Positions 8,140 through 11,735 of a stretch of DNA of 11,735 nucleotides are shown piece after piece (the stretch's first letter is position 1; every line of letters starts with the position of its first letter). A model generated the notes under the pieces. The model ran no database searches, had not been told where the DNA came from, and saw nothing but the letters and a program-made list of their open reading frames with translations. The translations under genes and the position numbers were made by a program. This DNA comes from Stramonita haemastoma (Eukaryota; Mollusca; Gastropoda; Neogastropoda; Muricidae): assembly GCA_030674155.1 (NCBI GenBank), contig JASPKP010008297.1, forward strand, positions 1 to 11,735, read 5' to 3'.

Positions 8140-8157
8140 AGGACCAGAACAATGCAT
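8140..8157 (+). repeat. 18-base direct repeat, copy 1
   Basis: Eighteen bases starting AGGACCAGAA match 8508-8525 at 17 of 18 positions. Both copies are preceded by a pyrimidine-rich stretch and read in the same relative frame as Gly-Pro-Glu-(Gln/Lys)-Cys-Ile. This suggests duplication of an exon start rather than a simple repeat. Confidence 0.8.
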
Positions 8158-8271
8158 AGCAGATGAGGACATCAGCTTCAATGACTCCCAGATCCAAATG
8201 AACTCTGAGGTTACCAGGATGATTGCATGGGGAACACCTGATTCCGTATATCAGGGACACAAATACCACAA
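8142..8271 (+). CDS. Possible internal exon, secreted-protein-like reading
   Basis: The plus frame is open from 8099 through 8276 and beyond. A pyrimidine-rich acceptor with CCAAG ends at 8141; a poorer TAG at 8102 would extend the exon upstream. A good donor CAA/GTATGA lies at 8271/8272. The reading includes GPEQCIADEDISFNDSQ, IQMNSEVTRMIAWGTPDS and VYQGHKYHK, with balanced composition unlike the repeats on either side. Cys followed nine residues later by Asp-Ser-Gln-Ile faintly recalls the start of discoidin (F5/8 type C) domains, but the spacing differs and I would not name it. The first 18 bases recur at 8508-8525. The 130-base length implies a phase change. The minus frame over the same region reads less naturally. 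Confidence 0.32.
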
Positions 8272-8353
8272 GTATGATGTCTGTCTGTTTTTTATGAATG
8301 TTTGTATTCTTGTGTTTGTCTGTCTGTCTCTGTCTTCTGTTTCAGTCTTTGTC

Positions 8354-8356
<3 letters not shown>

Positions 8357-8384
<28 letters not shown>
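8357..8384. repeat. Seven perfect GTCT units with imperfect flanks
   Basis: Imperfect TCTG/TTGT units begin near 8277, immediately after the candidate donor. The perfect array is followed directly by the TC repeat. It is complementary to 7834-7913. Confidence 0.92.
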
Positions 8385-8386
<2 letters not shown>

Positions 8387-8387
8387 T

Positions 8388-8483
8388 CCTTCTCTCTCTC
8401 TCTCTGTCTCTCTCTGTCTCTCTCTCTCTCTCTCCCCCCTCTCTCTCTCTTCCTCTCTCCTCTCTCTCTCCTCTCTCTCTCTC
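8388..8483. repeat. TC microsatellite
   Basis: (TC)n with CCC and TTCC interruptions. With the sequence up to 8507 it forms a long pyrimidine-rich run ending in TTCAG, directly before the second copy of the 18-base repeat. Confidence 0.92.
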
Positions 8484-8507
8484 ATATCCCCTTATGTCCA
8501 TTCCTTC

Positions 8508-8525
8508 AGGACCAGAAAAATGCAT
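8508..8525 (+). repeat. 18-base direct repeat, copy 2
   Basis: Second copy of the unit at 8140-8157 with a single mismatch (A for C). The reading begins Gly-Pro-Glu-Lys-Cys-Ile-His-Thr and then dissolves into the CA repeat, so if it is a duplicated exon start it is decayed. Confidence 0.8.
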
Positions 8526-8608
8526 TCACACCACACCACACAAAACACACACACACACAACACACACACCAACACACACACAACACACACCACACACACA
8601 CCCCACAT
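8526..8608. repeat. CA microsatellite, imperfect
   Basis: CACACC and ACACAC units with AAAA and CCA interruptions. The His/Thr-rich frame over it is an artefact. Confidence 0.92.
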
Positions 8609-8962
8609 GCTTGCAAGGGGGCACAATGCTGTCCTATTTTCATCCTTTTTCTCAACATTTCGTCCCCAACTCTTCATTTTCTTATGTAAATCACACCTAA
8701 AATTCAGGGTCACGCACGAGAGATTTGCTTGGTTTTCTACTACAACAATCCAAAAAGGTAAAATTCCTTATAAAAAAAAAAAAGGCAAATCTTAAACTTG
8801 TCGACAAAGAAAAGTTGCAAAAAAAAATAAATCAAAACAACAAAACCTTCAAAACATCATAGAAAAAACCCAAACCAGCCACTAGCGTCCTATGCCCCCG
8901 CCTTTTTTTACGAGACAAGGGAGCTCACCGCAACGTAAAGGAAAAGGGGGGAACCTTTCCCC
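8609..8962. other. Unique AT-rich DNA, no supported gene
   Basis: Mixed sequence with an A-rich plus strand from 8760 to 8880. On the minus strand this lies downstream of the candidate terminal exon at 8963-9130. I do not see a convincing minus-strand AATAAA signal close to the stop. Confidence 0.5.
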
Positions 8963-9130
8963 CTACATCTTGCTGGGGTGACCGATGGCAGAGTACAGAA
9001 CCCTTTTCCCGGCTGATAACGCGGTACGAGAACAAACCCACCCAGAAACAGGGTCTGTTTCCAGCTGATACATAATTTCTGTAGTTTGGGCGGGGACAAG
9101 AAACCCTTTGGGGAAAGATTTATGGGCAAT
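8963..9130 (-). CDS. Possible terminal exon, product not recognised
   Basis: On the minus strand a strong pyrimidine-rich acceptor ending CCTGTGCAG stops at 9131. The frame then runs for exactly 55 codons to a TAG at 8963-8965, in phase 0 and with no internal stop. The peptide reads IAHKSFPKGFLVPAQTTEIM, then YQLETDPVSGWVCSRTALSA, then GKRVLYSAIGHPSKM. Composition is balanced and protein-like, while the plus strand over the same bases has many stops, so the strand call is firmer here than for the other candidates. I considered branched-chain aminotransferase because of a MYQLETDPVSGW-like segment, but the match is too weak. A competing minus frame (8908-9171) exists and would exit at a GCG/GTGAGC donor-like site near 8928. 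Confidence 0.35.
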   Translation of the reverse strand: MAHKSFPKGFLVPAQTTEIMYQLETDPVSGWVCSRTALSAGKRVLYSAIGHPSKM

Positions 9131-9788
9131 CTGCACAGGACTGGGAAAGGGATGAGGAACGAACGGAACATTTCTTTTGATGGAAAAAGATGGCGGGGGT
9201 ATTGTGGTAGGGGGGGAAAACCCTCCGGAAACCAATAAAATGTACAGAAAGTTGATATAGAGGGAATGAGGGATGTGATGGGTACTTAGACTTATTCTAC
9301 AAAATCTAGACTGGGGACTGGGTAAAGGTAAGGGGGGTTGGAAAGGGGAAGATTGTAAGACTTAGGATCAGGAAATTGTGCATACCGAGGATGGTAAGAC
9401 AACTTAAAAGCGAACGGGTAAAGGGAAAAATTTCGGGGACGATGAATAAAAATTTTTAGGAAGAGGAGGGGGAAAATACTAAAAAAACTTAAAGCTGGGG
9501 TGTTGTATTAATGTTTTAGGTATTGTTGAGATAAAGGTAGTGAAGGTGAAGGAAAACAAAATGCAGGAAATCATTGCAACTCCCTCCAAATTGCAATAAG
9601 CTTCCAAATTTTTTAAATAAAGAAAAAAACTCCTAAAAAATGTAAAATGCGGGTGACAGCATTGAACGTCATTTGCAGAAAGGGACCTGCCTAAAGTTTG
9701 GACTCCGGTACCTTACAGAGGTCACAGGGGTAAATGTACGTAACCATCCTGTTCCTTTGAGGAGAAATCTCTTTCTAAAATGCATAGG
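9131..9788. other. Unique DNA with purine-rich plus strand
   Basis: The first about 100 bases hold the pyrimidine tract (minus strand) of the candidate acceptor. From about 9240 to 9560 the plus strand is strongly G+A-rich with few C, without being a regular repeat. No open frame of note is seen. Confidence 0.5.
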
Positions 9789-9853
9789 TGTTTATATAAA
9801 TATATAATATAAAAATAATATATATAATATATAAAAAATATATATAATAATAT
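9789..9853. repeat. TA-rich short block
   Basis: TATATAA/AATATAT units bordering the open segment that follows. Confidence 0.85.
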
Positions 9854-9855
9854 CG

Positions 9856-10009
9856 TATGCCTTTTTTGCTACTGTCGGTGCACTGACGCTGTTACTAGTC
9901 ATTGCTGTTATCATGCTAATCCTGTTCCCTCTTTCGAAAGAGACCCTTTTGTTGCCATCCCAGGGAACAATGACAAACTTTACAAAACGCATACACACAG
10001 GGATTGGAT
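9856..10009 (+). CDS. Possible exon encoding a membrane helix (strand uncertain)
   Basis: A plus frame without ATG at its start reads ATVGALTLLLVIAVIMLILF from 9868, a 20-residue hydrophobic stretch long enough for a single membrane span. It is followed by PLSKE and a polar tail, and reaches a donor-like GGAT/GTAAAA at 10009/10010. No acceptor with a good pyrimidine tract is visible in front because the TA repeat abuts it. The minus strand is also open here in another register and gives a polar, also plausible peptide (FVIVPWDGNKRVSF). Neither is recognised. Confidence 0.18.
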
Positions 10010-10087
10010 GTAAAAAAAAAAACACATGAATTTTTTTTTCATTATCCTCGATATAAAAAAACAAAATAAATACACACGGAACGGATG

Positions 10088-10110
10088 AAAAAAAAAAAAA
10101 AAAAAAAAAA
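10088..10110. repeat. 23-base A homopolymer
   Basis: Twenty-three A in a row, followed by G and T7. No retroposed body or target duplication is recognised beside it, so it is not called as a retrotransposon tail. Confidence 0.93.
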
Positions 10111-10467
10111 GATTTTTTTCCCATTTACCCGTATAAAAAAAGAAATAAAAAATAATAAATATTCCCTTTTAATCCCTTCCATTTTTTTGGCAGAAATTGA
10201 TAAAACAGAGATCAGGCATAAGAAAAACAGTGACACCCTTCAAACTTCTTTTTTCCACAGTCTTTACCAATGTTCACTTTTTTTTTTTTCCAGAAATAAG
10301 GTAGCTTTACCAAATTATTTTTGTTGATAGATTACCACAAGGAAAAACCCATACCCCCTTCCCTCCCTTCCTGTTCCAGACCACTAAATCTAACACTGCA
10401 ACACCCATTGAAATGTCACAAATCTTAAGACTTAATCTCGTGCTTGGGTTTACTGACTATAATCTAC
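10111..10467. other. AT-rich unique DNA, no supported gene
   Basis: A-rich then pyrimidine-patched sequence. There are acceptor-like sites near 10260 (TTCCACAG) and 10293 (TTTCCAG), but the frames behind them are short and no exon is convincing. Confidence 0.5.
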
Positions 10468-10481
10468 AAAAAAAAATTTTT

Positions 10482-10527
<46 letters not shown>
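10468..10527. repeat. A9-T7-G44 homopolymer cluster
   Basis: Nine A, seven T and then 44 consecutive G with sharp borders. A run of 44 G is rare in genomes and resembles a no-signal or consensus artefact, though the plain sequence cannot prove it. Confidence 0.95.
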
Positions 10528-10528
<1 letters not shown>

Positions 10529-10613
10529 ACTAATTTGGGTTTTCCCGCACAGCAGCAACAACACAAAAATCATACAGCACTGACAGCATTGTTGAGTATT
10601 TAAAAAATGTGCA

Positions 10614-10690
10614 AGGAGAGAGAGAGAAGAGAGAGAAAAGAAGAGAGAGAGAGAGAGGGGAAAGAGAGAGAGAGAGAGAGAAGAGAAAAT
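10614..10690. repeat. GA microsatellite, first block
   Basis: (GA)n with AAGA and GGGGAAA interruptions. Confidence 0.92.
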
Positions 10691-10706
10691 TTAATGAAGA
10701 AACTTT

Positions 10707-10775
10707 TGAATGAATAAAAAATGAAGAATGAATTAATGAATGAATGAATGAAGAATGAACGAATGAATGAATGAT
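10707..10775. repeat. AATG tetranucleotide array
   Basis: AATG units with AAGAATG and AACG variants, lying between two GA blocks. Confidence 0.9.
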
Positions 10776-10793
10776 CTTATTTTTTAAGGGTTA

Positions 10794-10842
10794 CAGAGAG
10801 AGAAGAGAGAAAAGAGAGAGAAAAGGGAGAGAGAGAGAGAGA
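10794..10842. repeat. GA microsatellite, second block
   Basis: (GA)n with AAAAG interruptions, joined directly to the GT repeat that follows. Confidence 0.92.
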
Positions 10843-10908
10843 GGTTTGTGTGGTGGTGTGTGTGTGTGTGTGTGTGTGTTGTGTGTGTGTGTTGTGTGTG
10901 TGTGGTGT
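10843..10908. repeat. GT microsatellite
   Basis: (GT)n with GTTGTG and GGTG slips, ending at TTTGGGCCCAAAT. Confidence 0.92.
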
Positions 10909-10909
10909 T

Positions 10910-11077
10910 TGGGCCCAAATAAAGTCTGAGATTAGCAGGATAATGCAGGGTCAGCATCTGATGCTCTCGGCACTTTCACAAAGGATCTTCTGTATGCATG
11001 AAAATCAGGGTGTGGGCCAGAGCAAGAAATTAACTGTGACTCCTTTCGTTTTAAAGCTTTTATCTGTATTTTTGTGA
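10910..11077 (+). CDS. Possible exon fragment, coiled-coil-like
   Basis: Between two GT repeats the plus frame reads QIKSEISRIMQGQHLMLSAL, then SQRIFCMHENQGVGQSKK, to a stop at 11075-11077. The first part has hydrophobic residues spaced as in an amphipathic helix (Ile, Ile, Ile-Met, Leu-Met-Leu, Leu), consistent with a short coiled coil. The acceptor side has only the GT repeat in place of a pyrimidine tract, with possible AG sites near 10924 and 10938. No family is recognised. Confidence 0.2.
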   Translation, partial: WAQIKSEISRIMQGQHLMLSALSQRIFCMHENQGVGQSKKLTVTPFVLKLLSVFL

Positions 11078-11096
11078 TTTTAAAAAAAAAACTTGG

Positions 11097-11183
11097 TATG
11101 TGTGTGTGTGTGGGGGTTGTTGGGGGTGTGTGTTGTGTTTTGTGTGTGTGTGTGTGGTGTGTGTGTGTGGTGTGGTTGGGGAG
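11097..11183. repeat. GT microsatellite, imperfect
   Basis: GT units with GGGGGTT interruptions. Its minus reading gives His/Thr-rich artefact frames. Confidence 0.9.
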
Positions 11184-11193
11184 TAGAGGGAGG

Positions 11194-11306
11194 AGTATAT
11201 ATAATTTATTAATATATATATAATATTATATAAAATATATATAATATATAAATTGATTATATTTATATATATTATATATAAATATAAAATTTTAAAAATA
11301 CAAATA
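11194..11306. repeat. TA-rich block
   Basis: TATA/AATTTA stretches follow the GT repeat, an arrangement reversed relative to the TA then GT order at 5422-5802. Confidence 0.9.
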
Positions 11307-11735
11307 ATCATGCATGTGTGTGACACGTCATAATGATATGTATGGGCTACGCGCGCGGCGCGTGCCGCCGCGCTGTGTTTTAAGAAGTGTGGGGGACAGT
11401 CAGCGTTTTGCACAGCCTGTCAATCACCTTGTAAACATCCATTATACTTTTGTTCGAAGATGCATTTTATGCACCAGTCAAACGGGCAAGCACTACTTTA
11501 ATACGAACACGTTCCCCCAAGCTAAAGGTCTTTTTGCAGGACATAAACGCATGAAAATATAGATAATGATGCCCATATTTCGATTCCCTCAGAAAGAATA
11601 GAGCAAGGGGTCCCATCAAAGACATCCACCCAAAGACTAGCAACAACAAATGAATTACATTACCTGGGTATTGCACAGGGGGTAGGGGTTTGTGTGGGGG
11701 GGAGGGGGGGGTAGGGGGGAAAGGGTTTAATAAGA
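11307..11735. other. Unique DNA with a GC hairpin, no supported gene
   Basis: Contains the hairpin at 11351-11373 and an acceptor-like CTTTTTGCAG ending near 11540. All three frames behind that site hit stops within about 25 bases, so no exon follows. The end (11679-11720) is G-rich with GGG runs. Confidence 0.5.
11351..11373. repeat. GC-rich hairpin
   Basis: The arm at 11351-11359 (GCGCGCGGC) pairs with 11364-11373 (GCCGCCGCGC) over nine base pairs with one bulged C and a 4-base loop. It stands alone just after TA-rich DNA and has several CpG sites. Confidence 0.7.

Noticed and set aside
7834..8608. CRISPR array or inverted-repeat transposon
   Set aside because: The repeats are tetranucleotide or dinucleotide microsatellites with no regular spacers, and no transposase or terminal duplication is present.
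8298..8795. 165-codon Cys/Ser/His-rich plus frame
   Set aside because: It runs through TCTG, TC and CA repeats; only the short Gly-Pro-Glu-Lys-Cys-Ile piece at 8508-8525 is of interest.
10088..10110. A23 run as the tail of a retrotransposon or processed pseudogene
   Set aside because: No retroposed body is evident upstream, no target-site duplication is visible, and A runs are common throughout the window.
11530..11562. Acceptor CTTTTTGCAG near 11540 opening an exon
   Set aside because: All three frames downstream reach a stop within about 25 bases.

Overview
This window looks like non-coding or intron-dominated DNA from a eukaryote, most likely a marine or other aquatic invertebrate. There are no bacterial-style operons, ribosome binding sites or dense long genes. 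Simple-sequence repeats of almost every class (GT, GA/TC, TA, ATGT, TCTG/CAGA, AATG, CA, homopolymer A, C and G) fill much of the window, separated by AT-rich unique DNA. Such density is known in some decapod crustaceans and molluscs, but the sequence cannot settle the phylum. No gene here can be named with certainty.

Layout. 1-1195: AT-rich unique DNA with many short homopolymers. 1197-3222: GT repeat, a broken ATGT-type field, a TA-rich block and a G-rich/GC-rich island embedded in that field. 3223-4800: unique AT-rich DNA with a 28-base C run. 4850-5800: CpG-bearing GCGT repeat, a possible exon, then CT, TA and GT repeats. 5941-6464: over 500 bases of nearly pure pyrimidine. 6467-7800: the most exon-like part. 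7834-8608: a compound block of CAGA, TA, TCTG, TC and CA repeats enclosing a possible exon and a short direct duplication. 8609-10080: unique DNA with a possible minus-strand terminal exon. 10088-11306: homopolymer A and G runs, GA/AATG/GT and TA repeats around a short unique insert. 11307-11735: unique DNA with a GC hairpin.

Gene content is limited to candidate exons judged from open frame plus splice-like borders. The best are 7122-7240 (+), which has strong borders but needs a one-base frame correction; 8963-9130 (-), an acceptor followed by 55 codons and a stop; 8142-8271 (+); and 6522-6670, open in register on both strands, whose minus reading resembles the core of a BRCT domain. They lie on both strands and cannot be joined into one gene from this window. 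Many other open frames arise from repeats or stop-poor composition and should be ignored. The many homopolymers, and repeats that slip by one base, suggest that consensus indels may be breaking real exons.
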